A stretch of 64,000 bases of DNA from Candidatus Defluviicoccus seviourii (GCA_900609035.2 UXAT02000045.1:98418-162417), one strand, 5' to 3'; shown: positions 18,789 through 32,195, numbered from the stretch's first letter. Program-made: numbers and translations. Notes: a model not told the origin generated them from the letters alone.

Positions 18789-18820
18789 CACGTAAGGATC
18801 ATAGGTTAGACCCGTCTGCC

Positions 18821-20861
<2,041 letters not shown>

Positions 20862-20870
20862 GCGCGGACA

Positions 20871-21290
20871 CTAATCGTCCGCAGTGTTTGCCTTGTCGCG
20901 CCGTCGCCGCCCGCCCGACGGTGCTATGACCGTTACGACAGTGGGCTTCGACACAGACCCACTATGGGTAATCGCGGCAGGGCAGTTGCCGACCGACCGC
21001 GAGTGCCACCACTTCGGCTTCGACATAGGCTCGCCGAGTGGCATCGCGGCATTCATCGCGTCGCGCTGATCGTCGTCCGGCGGTCGCGCACTCCCCGCCT
21101 CATCCTTCGTAGCAACCTTGGTAGCGATGCACTCACATCGACCATCCGGCCACCGCCGACAGATGTTCCCGTCTTCCATGTAAGTGACAGGCAGGCCCTG
21201 CTGCAGACTCGATTCCGCCTCATGCGCCCACGCGTCGCGCGCGAGCACGTCGAGTTCGGCGGCCGTCAGATCGGTAATGCGCCTAGCCAT
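20871..21290 (-). CDS. Unknown small protein upstream of zeta kinase, possible antitoxin
   Basis: I do not recognise a named family. The 139-residue product starts MARRITDLTAAELDVLARDAWAHE-, an acidic helical segment with Trp and Glu, followed by LPVTYMEDGNICRRWPDGR, a compact motif. From about residue 65 it becomes hydrophilic, and it ends in a basic RRRRDK tail. The ATG at 21290 is favoured over an ATG at 21317 because the helical domain starts there. Position and 9-nt spacing make it the probable partner of the zeta kinase, but it lacks the length pattern of classical epsilon antitoxin (about 90 residues). Function is unproven. Confidence 0.6.
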   Translation of the reverse strand: MARRITDLTAAELDVLARDAWAHEAESSLQQGLPVTYMEDGNICRRWPDGRCECIATKVATKDEAGSARPPDDDQRDAMNAAMPLGEPMSKPKWWHSRSVGNCPAAITHSGSVSKPTVVTVIAPSGGRRRRDKANTADD

Positions 21291-21339
21291 AACGGTGCAG
21301 TTTACCACACGTGACACCGCGACGGAACAAACGCGCCCT

Positions 21340-22194
21340 TCAAATCGCGACGGGATGGGCCTTGGCGACGCGGTCGATCTCCATCAGCAGCGTCACCAGT
21401 GCCGGCAAGTCCTTTGTCGGAATCATGTTCGGCCCGTCGCTCGGCGCCTTGTCGGGATCAGGGTGGGTCTCGATGAAGACGGCCGCGACGCCGACCGAGA
21501 CGGCCGCGCGCGCCAGCACCGGCGCGAACTCGCGCTGGCCGCCCGACGCGCCGCCGAGGCCGCCCGGCTGCTGCACCGAATGGGTGACGTCAAACACGAC
21601 CGGGCAGCCGGTCCGCGCCAGGATCGGCAGCGAACGCATGTCGCTCACCAGCGTGTTGTAGCCGAAGCTGGCGCCGCGCTCGCACAGCATCACCTGGTCG
21701 TTGCCGCAAGCGCGGATCTTGTTGACGACGTTCACCATGTCCCAGGGCGCGAGGAACTGCCCCTTCTTGACGTTGATCGCCTTGCCCGTGCGAGCCGCGG
21801 CGACCAGGAGGTCCGTCTGCCGGCACAGAAACGCCGGGATCTGCAGCACATCGACCGCTTCGGCAACGGCCGCGCACTGGTCCGGCTCGTGCACGTCGGT
21901 AATGACCGGCAGGCCCAAGGTTTGCCGGATTTCCTGGAACACCGGCAGGCCGGCCGCCATGCCGACGCCGCGCTGCCCCTCCAGGCTGGTGCGGTTCGCC
22001 TTGTCGAACGAGGTCTTGTAGATCAGGCCGACACCCAGCGTACGCGCCATTTCCTTCAAGGCCTGCGCCGTCTCCAGCGCATGCGCCCGGCTCTCCATCA
22101 CGCACGGGCCGGCAATGAGCGCCAGCGGCACATCGTTGCCGATGGTAATCCCGTCGACCTGAACGTGCCGCGCGCCCTGCTTGCCTTGCATCAC
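21340..22194 (-). CDS. kdsA: 3-deoxy-8-phosphooctulonate synthase
   Basis: KdsA condenses phosphoenolpyruvate and arabinose 5-phosphate to Kdo 8-phosphate for lipopolysaccharide. The 284-residue TIM barrel has LIAGPCVMESRAHALE, YKTSFDKANRTS, ITDVHEPDQC, QIPAFLCRQTDLL, and RGASFGYNTLVSDMR. Presence of the gene implies an LPS-bearing outer membrane. It lies 92 nt downstream of pyrG. The substrate PEP is the product of the neighbouring enolase. Confidence 0.96.
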   Translation of the reverse strand: MMQGKQGARHVQVDGITIGNDVPLALIAGPCVMESRAHALETAQALKEMARTLGVGLIYKTSFDKANRTSLEGQRGVGMAAGLPVFQEIRQTLGLPVITDVHEPDQCAAVAEAVDVLQIPAFLCRQTDLLVAAARTGKAINVKKGQFLAPWDMVNVVNKIRACGNDQVMLCERGASFGYNTLVSDMRSLPILARTGCPVVFDVTHSVQQPGGLGGASGGQREFAPVLARAAVSVGVAAVFIETHPDPDKAPSDGPNMIPTKDLPALVTLLMEIDRVAKAHPVAI

Positions 22195-22286
22195 CCTACC
22201 CTCCTCTCGAACGCTTTTGGCCGGCTTGTCGGCCGGCGATGGCGGAGTCGACCCTCGCTCCAGCCCCAGCTCCTACCCTGGCCCGC

Positions 22287-23942
<1,656 letters not shown>

Positions 23943-24035
23943 TTAAGGAACAGCCTCCCGCGTTGTCGCGTCGTGAGACGGGACGTGACGGAGCGCGGCC
24001 AGCCGAGCGGCTGAATCGCGACCACTTTGCTGCTC

Positions 24036-24353
24036 TCAGCGCGCCAGCGGCGCGGTCGGTTCCGTCGGCTTGTCCGCCGGAACCGACTCCGCTGCCGGCA
24101 TTTCCTGCAGAATCGATTTTGGCGCCCGCGCGGCACCTGACAGATTCGCCAGCACGAGGCTGGTCACGATGAACACCGCCGCCAAGATGGCGGTCGTGCG
24201 CGTCAAAAGGTTGGCGGCGCTGCGGCCGGTGAGGAAGCCCCCCATCCCGCCGCCGCCGATGCCCAGGCCACCGCCTTCGCTGCGCTGCAGCAACACAACC
24301 GCGACAAGGGCAATCGCGACGACGAGATGGATAACCAGGATAACGGTGATCAT
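24036..24353 (-). CDS. secG: Preprotein translocase subunit SecG
   Basis: SecG is a small membrane component of the SecYEG channel. The 105-residue product has two hydrophobic segments (about residues 2-22 and 52-71). They flank the conserved cytoplasmic LLQRSEGGGLGIGGGG loop and FLTGRSAANLLTRTTAILA motif. A hydrophilic Pro/Ala/Glu tail follows. It lies 25 nt after tpiA, a pairing widely conserved in bacteria. Confidence 0.94.
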   Translation of the reverse strand: MITVILVIHLVVAIALVAVVLLQRSEGGGLGIGGGGMGGFLTGRSAANLLTRTTAILAAVFIVTSLVLANLSGAARAPKSILQEMPAAESVPADKPTEPTAPLAR

Positions 24354-24378
24354 GACCGCGCGTTCAAAGAATGGCTGT

Positions 24379-25140
24379 TTACTTGGGCGAGCCTTCCCCG
24401 ACCGCCATGAAATCGTCGACCTTCAACGCCGCGCCGCCGATCAGGCCGCCGTCGATGTCCGTCTGCGCCAACAGCTCCGCGGCGTTCTTCGCGTTCATCG
24501 AGCCGCCGTAGAGGATGCGATACTCCTGCGCGGCCGCGGCACCGTACCGGCCGGTAAGCTCGGCGCGGATCATGGCGTGCACCTCTTGCGCCTGCTCGGG
24601 CGACGCCGTGCGGCCGGTGCCGATCGCCCATACCGGCTCATAGGCGATCACGGTGTTGGCGGGCGTCGCCGCATCCGGCAACGAGCCGTGCAGCTGCCGC
24701 CGATTGACATCGAGGGTCTGGCCGGCATCACGCTCGGCGAGCGTCTCGCCAATGCAGATGATCACCTTCAGCCCGGCGGCGAGCCCGGCCGCGGCCTTCG
24801 CCTTGACGATCTCATCGGTCTCGGCGTGGTTGGTCCGGCGCTCGGAATGGCCGACAATCACGTAACCGCAACCGGCATCCTTGAGCATCCAGGCGCTGGT
24901 ATCGCCGGTGTGTGCGCCCTTCTCCTGCGCGTGGCAGTCCTGGGCGCCGACCGCGACGCCGCTGCCGGCCGCCGCCTCGACGATCGCGGGAATGAGCACG
25001 AACGGCGGGCACATGAGCATATCGTAGCGCGGCTGGCCCGCGGCCTTGTAACGGCTCGCCACCGCCTTTGCCAGGGCGACACCGTCGGCTTTGAGGCAAT
25101 TCATCTTCCAATTACCGGCGATCAGTTTCCGTCGCGCCAT
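24379..25140 (-). CDS. tpiA: Triosephosphate isomerase
   Basis: TpiA interconverts dihydroxyacetone phosphate and glyceraldehyde 3-phosphate. The 253-residue protein has the N-terminal LIAGNWKMN with catalytic Lys and Asn, VIVGHSERR with catalytic His, AYEPVWAIGTG with catalytic Glu, and the phosphate-binding LYGGSMNAKNA and GGLIGGAALK. The ATG at 25140 is preceded by GGAGGAG and is preferred to an in-frame ATG at 25215. It is the first gene of the minus-strand unit to eno and is divergent from ppiD over a 229-bp gap. Confidence 0.97.
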   Translation of the reverse strand: MARRKLIAGNWKMNCLKADGVALAKAVASRYKAAGQPRYDMLMCPPFVLIPAIVEAAAGSGVAVGAQDCHAQEKGAHTGDTSAWMLKDAGCGYVIVGHSERRTNHAETDEIVKAKAAAGLAAGLKVIICIGETLAERDAGQTLDVNRRQLHGSLPDAATPANTVIAYEPVWAIGTGRTASPEQAQEVHAMIRAELTGRYGAAAAQEYRILYGGSMNAKNAAELLAQTDIDGGLIGGAALKVDDFMAVGEGSPK

Positions 25141-25369
25141 TGTCTCCTCCTGAAATCTGGGTGATGCGCATCCGCGGGCGGGCGTCTCTTTAGCACACGC
25201 GTTCTGAGGGTCCAACCTTTAGCTCCCGCGGCCGATGACAACACCGCGGGAGCCCGGCACTTGCGCCTCTTGGCCGCCATTCCTATCATCGGGCATCTCA
25301 AAAGGGGGAACTCTCGCGTCCCCCGGAAAGCCAACGGGTTCCCTGCGCCCCCTTTAGCCAACGGTCCTC

Positions 25370-27253
25370 ATGCTCGAAGCCATCCGCAACCGCGCATCGT
25401 CGCTGATCGTCAAGTTGTTGTTCCTGGTGTTGGTGTTGAGCTTCGTGATGTGGGGTATTGCCGACGTGTTCTCCCCCGCGCGCGGTCGCGACTGGATTGC
25501 CAAGGTCGGCGACGCAACGATCTCCGCGCAGGAATTCGCCGAAGTCTATGATCGCACGCTCCGCAGCTTCAGCGCCTCGCTCGGTCAGCCGATCGATCGC
25601 GAACAGGCGCGCGCGCTTGGCCTTCCAGCCTCGGCGATGGATCAACTGATCGGCCAGACCCTGCTCGACCAGGCGGCCGCGGACTTGGGCATCGTCATCG
25701 ACGACAAGCTGGTGCGCAGCGCGATCGCCGCCAACAAGCGCTTTCACAACGCGATGGGCCAATTCGACGCCGACGCGTTTCGCGACACGTTGAGCGTCAA
25801 CAACCTGAATGAGGAACGCTACGTTGCCATTCTGCGCTCTGACCTGAGCCGCGAACAGCTGATCGGCAGCATCGCCGCCGTTCCCGGCGTGCCGGCAGGC
25901 ACGGCAGACCTCGTGTTCCGCTACCGGGGTGAGCGGCGCACCGCGCGGTCCATTCTCATCCCGTTCGCGGCTTTTTCGGATCAGGACGTGGGCGCAGCCG
26001 ACGAGGCGGCCTTGCGCACCCTGCACGAGGAGCAGAAGGACCGCTTCACGACGCCTGAGCTGCGGGAGGTAAGCGCGCTCATCCTCACTGCCGAGCAGGT
26101 CGCGGCCGACGCCGCCGTTTCCGATGACGCCGTGCGGGCCGCCTTTCAGGAGCGGATCGACGAGTTCTCGACGCCGGAGCGGCGGAGCTTCCTGCAGATG
26201 GTGTTCGACGACCAGGCCACAGCCAGCAGCACTGCCAAGCGCCTCGCGGAAGGGGCCGACTTTGCTGCGCTTGCCAAGGAGCTCTTGGGCGAAAAGGCGG
26301 GCGATCTGGCGGTCGAGGCCGTCGCCAGGGCCGACCTGCCGGAGGCGCTGGCCGACGCCGTGTTTGCCCTGCAGCCCGGAGGCGCCAGTCAGCCGATCGA
26401 GACCCCGCTCGGCTGGCATGTCGTGCGCTTGAGCGCGATCGAGCCCGCTCAGGCCGCATCGTTCGAGACGGTGGCACCGCGGTTGCGCGCCGAGTTAGCA
26501 AAGGAGAAGGCTGCCGACGAGTTGATCCGCGCCGCCAACCGACTTGACGACGCGCTCGGCCGTGGCAGCACACTGGAAGACGCGGCGGCCGAACTGAACC
26601 TTCGCGTGCGCACGATCCCCAGTCTCGACAGCAGCGGCGCCGACGAGAACGGCAAGCCCATCCCCGACCTGCCGTCGGAGCTGGTCGCGACGGCATTCGT
26701 GACGGCAGAGAACGGAACCAGCCTGCTGGTCGAAGCCGCCGACAACACCTATTTCGTCGTTCATGTCAATCACGTGCGTCCAAGCGCGGTGAAGCCGTTC
26801 GAAACGGTGAAGACAGAAGTTGCCGAAGCTTGGCGTGCGGAAAAGCGAGTCGCGCTGGCGAAGGCAAAGGCTGACACACTGGCCGAGCGCGCCCGCCAGG
26901 GGCAGCCCCTGGCCCGCCTCGCCGCCGAAGCCGGCGTCAAGGAAACCGAAGTGCCGGCGATCGGTCGCGACCGCCAGGCCGAAGCCAGCACGCTGCCGCA
27001 AGCCTTCGTCAGCGCCCTGTTCGCGGCGAAGGCGGGGGAAGCGTTCGTCGTCCGCGGGCCGGACGGCTTTCTGGTCGGCCAGCTCGGCGACATCCGTGCT
27101 GCCGACCCGGCGGCCGATCCGAGCGGGCGCGATCGCGAGAAGCAACGCCTGACGCAGGCGATGCGCAGTGACCTCGTGCAGCAATTCGTTGGCGCGCTCC
27201 GGCAGCGCTACCCGGTCTCGGTCAACCAGGCCGCGATCGAGAGCCAGTTCTAA
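25370..27253 (+). CDS. ppiD: Periplasmic folding factor PpiD (SurA N-like and parvulin-like)
   Basis: PpiD is an inner-membrane-anchored periplasmic chaperone near the Sec translocon. The 627-residue protein has a short basic N terminus, one membrane anchor (about residues 14-36, LIVKLLFLVLVLSFVMWGI), a SurA_N_3-type region (about 40-180), and a parvulin-like domain (about 245-360; KRLAEGADFAALAKELL, ETPLGWHVVRL). A long helical C-terminal region follows. The name follows gene order and architecture; prolyl isomerase activity of such proteins is often weak or absent. It is 19 nt upstream of trpE. Confidence 0.9.
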   Translation: MLEAIRNRASSLIVKLLFLVLVLSFVMWGIADVFSPARGRDWIAKVGDATISAQEFAEVYDRTLRSFSASLGQPIDREQARALGLPASAMDQLIGQTLLDQAAADLGIVIDDKLVRSAIAANKRFHNAMGQFDADAFRDTLSVNNLNEERYVAILRSDLSREQLIGSIAAVPGVPAGTADLVFRYRGERRTARSILIPFAAFSDQDVGAADEAALRTLHEEQKDRFTTPELREVSALILTAEQVAADAAVSDDAVRAAFQERIDEFSTPERRSFLQMVFDDQATASSTAKRLAEGADFAALAKELLGEKAGDLAVEAVARADLPEALADAVFALQPGGASQPIETPLGWHVVRLSAIEPAQAASFETVAPRLRAELAKEKAADELIRAANRLDDALGRGSTLEDAAAELNLRVRTIPSLDSSGADENGKPIPDLPSELVATAFVTAENGTSLLVEAADNTYFVVHVNHVRPSAVKPFETVKTEVAEAWRAEKRVALAKAKADTLAERARQGQPLARLAAEAGVKETEVPAIGRDRQAEASTLPQAFVSALFAAKAGEAFVVRGPDGFLVGQLGDIRAADPAADPSGRDREKQRLTQAMRSDLVQQFVGALRQRYPVSVNQAAIESQF

Positions 27254-27272
27254 GGGGAGCGAGCGGCACGCC

Positions 27273-28781
27273 ATGCAGGCTCAGCCTGACTTTCCGGCGT
27301 TTGAAGCCGGTTACCGCCAAGGCGAAGCGCAGGTCGTCTGGACGACCCTCGTCGCCGATCTGGAAACGCCGGTCTCGGCCTTCCTCAAACTCGCCGAAGG
27401 CCGGCCGAACGCGTTCCTGCTCGAATCGGTCGAGGGCGGCGCTTTCCGCGGCCGCTATTCGTTCATCGGCCTGCGGCCCGACCTGGTCTGGCGCTGCTCC
27501 GGCAACGCGGCCACGATCGGGACTGCCGGCGCGAACGGCGCAACCGATTTCCGGCCCTGCCCGGTTGGCGAGAAGGAGGGCGCGCTTGCCTCGCTGCGCC
27601 ACCTGGTCGCTCGCTGCCGAGTGAAGCTGCCGGAAGGCCTGCCGCCGATGGCGGTCTGCCTGGTCGGCTACCTCGGCTATGACATGGTCCGCCTGATGGA
27701 GCGGCTGCCCGATGCCAATCCGGACATCCTCGGCATCCCGGACGGCGTGCTCCTGCGCCCGACCATTATGGCGGTGTTCGATTCGATCACCGACAAGGTC
27801 ACCGTGATCACGCCGGTGTGGCCTGATCCTGCCGTGCCGGCAGCCGACGCCTGGTCACGGGCGCTCGAAAGGCTGGCCGGCTGTGTGGCCGAGTTCGACC
27901 GCAGCCTGCCGCACCGACGCGCACCGATGCGTGAGCGGCTCCCGCTCGCGGAGCCGGAATCGAACATCACGCCCGCGGCCTACCGCGCCATGGTCGAGCG
28001 GGCGAAGGAGTACATTCTGGCCGGCGACATCTTTCAGGTGGTGCCGTCGCAGCGCTTCCGGGTGCCGTTCACTCTGCCGCCGTTCGCCCTCTATCGGGCG
28101 CTGCGCCGGCTCAATCCGTCCCCGTTCCTGTTCTATTTCGCCTTCGACGGCTATTCCGTGGTCGGCTCCAGCCCGGAGATCATGGTCCGGGTCCGCGACG
28201 GCAAGGTCACCATCCGGCCGATCGCCGGCACCAGGCGGCGCGGAACCGACCCAGCCGAGGACCAAGCGCTCGCCGAAGAGCTGCTCGCCGACCCCAAGGA
28301 GTGCGCCGAGCACCTGATGCTGCTCGATTTGGGCCGCAACGATGTCGGCCGCGTCGCCGCTGTCGGCAGCGTGCGGGTCACCGAGAAGATGGTGATCGAG
28401 CGCTATTCGCACGTGATGCACATCGTCTCCAATGTCGAAGGAGCGCTCGATCCGCGCTTTGATTGCATCGATGCGCTGATCGCGGGCTTTCCAGCCGGAA
28501 CCGTCTCCGGCGCGCCGAAGGTCCGGGCGATGGAGATCATCGACGAACTGGAGACGGAACGGCGCAGCCTTTACGGCGGCTGCATCGGCTACATCGGCGC
28601 CAACGGCCAGCTCGACACCTGCATCGCGCTCAGGACCGGCATCATCAAGGATGGCGTCCTCTACGTGCAGGCCGGCGGCGGCGTCGTCGCCGACAGCGAT
28701 CCGGAGGCCGAGTATCAGGAGAGCCGCAACAAGGCGCGTGCACTGCTGCGCGCCGCGGAAGAGGCGGCCGCCTTTACCTGA
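27273..28781 (+). CDS. trpE: Anthranilate synthase component I
   Basis: TrpE makes anthranilate from chorismate with ammonia supplied by TrpG. The 502-residue protein has the tryptophan feedback-binding LLESVEGG in the N-terminal domain. The chorismate-binding domain contains IFQVVPSQRF, SSPEIMVRV, RPIAGTRRRG, HLMLLDLGRNDVGR, and AGTVSGAPKVRAMEIIDELE. The ATG at 27273 lies 19 nt after ppiD, suggesting read-through from the ppiD promoter. No trp leader peptide can fit in the gap, so classical attenuation directly before trpE is unlikely here. Confidence 0.96.
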   Translation: MQAQPDFPAFEAGYRQGEAQVVWTTLVADLETPVSAFLKLAEGRPNAFLLESVEGGAFRGRYSFIGLRPDLVWRCSGNAATIGTAGANGATDFRPCPVGEKEGALASLRHLVARCRVKLPEGLPPMAVCLVGYLGYDMVRLMERLPDANPDILGIPDGVLLRPTIMAVFDSITDKVTVITPVWPDPAVPAADAWSRALERLAGCVAEFDRSLPHRRAPMRERLPLAEPESNITPAAYRAMVERAKEYILAGDIFQVVPSQRFRVPFTLPPFALYRALRRLNPSPFLFYFAFDGYSVVGSSPEIMVRVRDGKVTIRPIAGTRRRGTDPAEDQALAEELLADPKECAEHLMLLDLGRNDVGRVAAVGSVRVTEKMVIERYSHVMHIVSNVEGALDPRFDCIDALIAGFPAGTVSGAPKVRAMEIIDELETERRSLYGGCIGYIGANGQLDTCIALRTGIIKDGVLYVQAGGGVVADSDPEAEYQESRNKARALLRAAEEAAAFT

Positions 28782-28814
28782 CGGCGCGTGCCGTTGCTTG
28801 AAGCGGCGCCGTCA
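28779..28814. terminator. Inverted repeat spanning both stop codons of convergent trpE and copZ-like genes
   Basis: The arms TGACGGCGC (28779-28787) and GCGCCGTCA (28806-28814) are exact complements around an 18-nt loop. The left arm contains the trpE TGA and the right arm contains the opposite-strand TGA. No T tract follows, so it may be a weak bidirectional terminator or an mRNA-end stabiliser. Confidence 0.45.
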
Positions 28815-29024
28815 GGCCGCAGGGGCAGTGCCGCGGTACTCGAAGCCTGCCGCCTCGATCGCGGCGCGGATGCGCGCTTCGTCGGCTGGCCCGGCGACCG
28901 TCACCCGGCCGCCGGCGAGATCGATCGCGACGTCCGCATCCGGCACGGCCTCCTTGATGGCGTTGGTGACCGCGCGCGCACAGCCCTGGCAGGTCATGCC
29001 GTCAACCCTGTAGATCGTCGTCAT
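28812..29024 (-). CDS. Heavy-metal-associated (HMA) domain protein, CopZ-like
   Basis: The 70-residue protein is a single HMA domain. The metal-binding motif GMTCQGC lies at residues 9-15 and is followed by the usual beta-alpha-beta pattern ending in IRAAIEAAGFEY. Such stand-alone domains are copper chaperones (CopZ) or MerP-like metal carriers. The cytoplasmic location (no signal peptide) favours a CopZ-type copper chaperone. No copper ATPase or regulator is adjacent; the gene sits antisense between trpE and trpG. Confidence 0.88.
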   Translation of the reverse strand: MTTIYRVDGMTCQGCARAVTNAIKEAVPDADVAIDLAGGRVTVAGPADEARIRAAIEAAGFEYRGTAPAA

Positions 29025-29068
29025 CGCCGCAAGCCTCCTGCTATCCGTGTCATCGAACCGGCGCCGGT

Positions 29069-29659
29069 CTACCAGCGCGGTCCGTGGCGCAGCCGCTCGA
29101 CCTGCGTCTCAAGCGGGCTGGCGCCGTAGCCTGACCCGCCCGGCCGGTCCCCAAGCCGCTCAAGATCACGCGCCTTTTGTTGCAGGGCGCGCCGTTCGAG
29201 TTCAAGCCGAAGCCGGCCGGCCTCATCGACCGCGGGCGAGCCCGGCCGCTGATCCGCCTTCGATTCCGGCCACGCACCCCGCGGGTCACTCAGGCTGCGC
29301 GTGGTCGAATCGATCGTATCGAGGCGGCCGCGGACAAAGCGCGCGTCACCTTCGATGCGATTGGTTTCGAGCGATGCCGGTGCCTGCGGCTGCGGGGTTT
29401 CGATCGCGGGCCGCGCCGCACGCGGCCCATGGCGGATCGCCTTCTTCGTCACCTTGAGGTCCAACGGCGGGCGCGGCGGCTGCGGCGCCAACATCGCCGC
29501 GGTCGGCGACACGTAGTCATAATCGAGGGTGACCGCCGCAGCACGATCCTCAGCGATCGGCAGCGCGCTGCGCTCGGAAGGCACGCAACCGCCCGCCAGC
29601 AGCAAGCCCAGAGCCGCAAACAGAGCCCGCGACTTGACGCTACCGCGCCCGGCCGGCAT
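29069..29659 (-). CDS. Unknown lipoprotein
   Basis: No family is recognised. The ATG at 29659 gives a basic N terminus, a hydrophobic stretch, and a lipobox-like LLAGGC at residues 20-25, so a lipid-anchored product of about 172 residues is predicted. The mature part is rich in Pro, Ala and Arg, with a C-terminal helix rich in Glu, Arg and Leu (LRLELERRALQQKARDLERL) that could be a coiled coil. A frame start at 29731 would overlap trpG and hide the signal. It is divergent from trpG across 70 bp, which must contain both promoters. Confidence 0.62.
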   Translation of the reverse strand: MPAGRGSVKSRALFAALGLLLAGGCVPSERSALPIAEDRAAAVTLDYDYVSPTAAMLAPQPPRPPLDLKVTKKAIRHGPRAARPAIETPQPQAPASLETNRIEGDARFVRGRLDTIDSTTRSLSDPRGAWPESKADQRPGSPAVDEAGRLRLELERRALQQKARDLERLGDRPGGSGYGASPLETQVERLRHGPRW

Positions 29660-29729
29660 GTTCTGACCCGCTCCGCACGCACGCGGCCGGCGCCTGCGCG
29701 GTTCGGGAGCGGACGGATTGCGCTTACTC

Positions 29730-30317
29730 ATGTTCCTTCTGATCGATAACTACGACAGCTTCACCTACAACCTCTACCATTATCTTGGTGAGCTCGGCGC
29801 GGAGACAACCGTTTATCGCAACGACAGCCTCTCGACCGAGGCGGCGCTGGCACTCGATCCGCAAGCCGTCATCCTGTCGCCGGGGCCGTGCGATCCGGAC
29901 CGGGCCGGCATCTGCCTGGAGCTGATCGCGCACGCACCGCACGAGCTGCCCATCCTCGGCGTCTGCCTCGGCCATCAGAGCATCGGCCAGGCGTTCGGCG
30001 GCGCCGTCGTGCGGGCACCGAAGCCGATGCACGGCAAGATCAGCCGCATCAGCCACGGCCAACGCGGGATCTTCGCCGGCCTGCCCAGCCCGTTTGCCGC
30101 AACCCGCTACCACTCGCTGATGGTGGCGGCCGACAGCCTGCCCGACTGCTTGCAGGTCACCGCGACCAGCGAGGACGGCGTCATCCAGGGCCTCGAGCAC
30201 CGCGAGCGGCCGATCTTCGGCGTCCAGTTCCACCCTGAAAGCATTGCGACCGAGCACGGCCACACCTTGCTGCGGAACTTCCTGACCGTCGCGACTGGCC
30301 GAGGAGCACGCGCGTGA
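29730..30317 (+). CDS. trpG: Anthranilate synthase component II (glutamine amidotransferase)
   Basis: TrpG releases ammonia from glutamine for TrpE. The 195-residue class I amidotransferase has [24 protein letters not shown], the nucleophile in [16 protein letters not shown], and [15 protein letters not shown] with catalytic His and Glu. The family also serves as PabA, so it may be shared with folate synthesis. It is separated from trpE by two antisense genes and overlaps trpD by 4 nt. Confidence 0.95.
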   Translation: MFLLIDNYDSFTYNLYHYLGELGAETTVYRNDSLSTEAALALDPQAVILSPGPCDPDRAGICLELIAHAPHELPILGVCLGHQSIGQAFGGAVVRAPKPMHGKISRISHGQRGIFAGLPSPFAATRYHSLMVAADSLPDCLQVTATSEDGVIQGLEHRERPIFGVQFHPESIATEHGHTLLRNFLTVATGRGARA

Positions 30318-31363
30318 GCGAACCCTTGACTGCCCTGAAGCCTCTGCTTGCCAAGGCCGCCACTGGCCAGACGTTTACCGCCGACGAGGCCGAAGAGGCG
30401 TTCTCGATCATCATGTCCGGCGAGGCGACGCCGGCGCAGATTGGCGCCTTCCTGATGGCGTTGCGGGTCCGTGGCGAGACGGTCGCCGAGATCACCGGCG
30501 CCGTGCGGGTCATGCGCGCCAAGGTGCTGCCGGTGCGGGCGCCCGAGGGCGCGATCGATATCGTCGGCACCGGTGGCGATGCGGCCGGCACCTTCAACAT
30601 CTCGACCGCCGCGGCGCTGGTCGTCGCCGGCGCCGGCGTGCCGGTGGCCAAGCACGGCAACCGCGCGCTGTCGTCCAAGTGCGGCGCGGCGGACGTCCTG
30701 GCCGAACTCGGCGTCAACCTCGATGCGCCGATCGCGCTGATCGAGCAGGCCATCCGCGAGGCCGGCATCGGCTTCCTGATGGCGCCGCGCCACCACAGCG
30801 CCATGCGCCACGTCGGCGGGCCCAGGGTCGAGCTCGGCTTCCGCACTATTTTCAACCTGTTAGGGCCCTTGAGCAATCCGGCCGGCGTCAAGCGCCAGTT
30901 TACCGGCGCCTTCGCGCGGGAGTGGATCGTGCCGATGGCGGAGGTGCTGGGCGCGCTCGGCAGCGAGCGGGCCTGGGTCGTGCACGGCGCCGACGGCCTC
31001 GATGAACTGACGACGACAGGGCCGACCTTTGTTGCCGAGCTCGCCGGCGGCCGCGTGCAGACCTTCGAAGTGAAACCGGAGGACGCCGGCTTGCCGCGCG
31101 CCGCAGCGCGGGACCTGAAGGGCGGCGACCGCGTGACCAATGCGGCGGCGATGGTGCGGGTCTTGAGCGGAGAGGCGGGACCGTTGCGTGATGTCACGCT
31201 GTTCAACGCCGCCGCCGCGCTCATCGTTGCCGGCCGCTGCGAAAAGCTGAAAGACGGCGTCGCGCTCGCTGCCGAGAGCATCGATCAGGGCCGCGCCCGC
31301 CAAGCGCTCAAGCGGCTGGTCGAGATCGCCGGCCTGTCGGATGCCGTCGGCACGACCCAATAG
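30314..31363 (+). CDS. trpD: Anthranilate phosphoribosyltransferase
   Basis: TrpD joins anthranilate to PRPP. The 349-residue protein shows the PRPP-binding [35 protein letters not shown], and the anthranilate-channel region [20 protein letters not shown]. The GTG start at 30314 overlaps the trpG stop as GTGA, indicating coupling. It is followed by trpC after 19 nt. Confidence 0.96.
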   Translation: MSEPLTALKPLLAKAATGQTFTADEAEEAFSIIMSGEATPAQIGAFLMALRVRGETVAEITGAVRVMRAKVLPVRAPEGAIDIVGTGGDAAGTFNISTAAALVVAGAGVPVAKHGNRALSSKCGAADVLAELGVNLDAPIALIEQAIREAGIGFLMAPRHHSAMRHVGGPRVELGFRTIFNLLGPLSNPAGVKRQFTGAFAREWIVPMAEVLGALGSERAWVVHGADGLDELTTTGPTFVAELAGGRVQTFEVKPEDAGLPRAAARDLKGGDRVTNAAAMVRVLSGEAGPLRDVTLFNAAAALIVAGRCEKLKDGVALAAESIDQGRARQALKRLVEIAGLSDAVGTTQ

Positions 31364-31382
31364 AACGGAGGCGACCCGGCCG

Positions 31383-32195
31383 ATGACCGGCATCCTTGCC
31401 CGCATCTGCGCCGACCGCCGCGCGGACTTGAGCGAGCGCATGCGGGCGCGCCCGTTCGTTGCCGTTGCAGCCGAGGCCCAGGCGGCGCCAGCCCCGCGCC
31501 CGTTCGCCGCAACCTTGCGCCAAGCTGCGGCCGATGGCGGCTTCGGCCTGATCGCCGAGCTCAAGAAGGCGTCCCCTTCCGGCGGCCTGATCCGGGCCGA
31601 TTTCGATCCGCCGGCACTCGCGCGCGCCTACGCGGAGGGCGGCGCCGCCTGCCTTTCGGTGCTGACCGAGCCGCGCTACTTCCAAGGCGATGATGCCTAC
31701 CTCGGCGCCGCCCGCGCTGAAGTCGCGCTGCCGGTGCTGCGCAAGGACTTCATGCTCGATCCCTACCAGGTGGCAGAGGCGCGCGCGCTCGGCGCCGACT
31801 GCATCCTCATCATCCTCGCTGCGGTTGAGGACGCGGTCGCCCGGGAGCTGATGGCGACGGCGGCCGATTTCGCCATGGACGTGCTGACCGAGGTGCATGA
31901 CGAGGATGAGCTGGAGCGCGCGCTTGCGCTCGGCGCACCCGTGATCGGCATCAACAACCGCAACCTCAAGACGCTGGCGGTCGACCTCGCGACGACGGAA
32001 GCGCTGGCGCCGCGGGTGCCGGCCGACCGGCTGCTGGTGAGCGAGAGCGGCTTGCGCACGCACGACGATCTGGCCCGCATGGCGGCAACCGGCGTGCGCT
32101 GCTTCCTCATCGGCGAGGCGCTGATGCGTGAGGCGGACGTCGCGGCGGCCACCCGGCGGCTCTTGGGCCGGGGCGAGCCGCCTGAGCGCACATGA
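31383..32195 (+). CDS. trpC: Indole-3-glycerol phosphate synthase
   Basis: TrpC closes the indole ring to give indole-3-glycerol phosphate. The 270-residue stand-alone TIM barrel has [16 protein letters not shown] with catalytic Lys, [34 protein letters not shown], and LLVSESGL. No TrpF domain is fused. The ATG at 31383 is chosen over upstream in-frame codons because it gives the family N terminus. After it the series ends; a repeat-bearing gap follows. Confidence 0.95.
   Translation: MTGILARICADRRADLSERMRARPFVAVAAEAQAAPAPRPFAATLRQAAADGGFGLIAELKKASPSGGLIRADFDPPALARAYAEGGAACLSVLTEPRYFQGDDAYLGAARAEVALPVLRKDFMLDPYQVAEARALGADCILIILAAVEDAVARELMATAADFAMDVLTEVHDEDELERALALGAPVIGINNRNLKTLAVDLATTEALAPRVPADRLLVSESGLRTHDDLARMAATGVRCFLIGEALMREADVAAATRRLLGRGEPPERT

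Larger units (their letters stand above)
18333..18820. other. Intergenic region between ftsB and eno (488 bp)
   Basis: This gap has no convincing gene. It holds the ftsB upstream region, a 13-bp perfect inverted repeat (18553-18586) and an 86-bp two-hairpin repeat (18703-18788) in the 3' flank of eno. Short open frames here on both strands only translate the repeats and show no family resemblance. No T-rich intrinsic terminator for eno is visible. Confidence 0.7.

Noticed and set aside
18494..18802. Minus-strand frame between ftsB and eno
   Set aside because: Its translation is mainly the two-hairpin repeat and the inverted repeat; such frames recur wherever these repeats occur.
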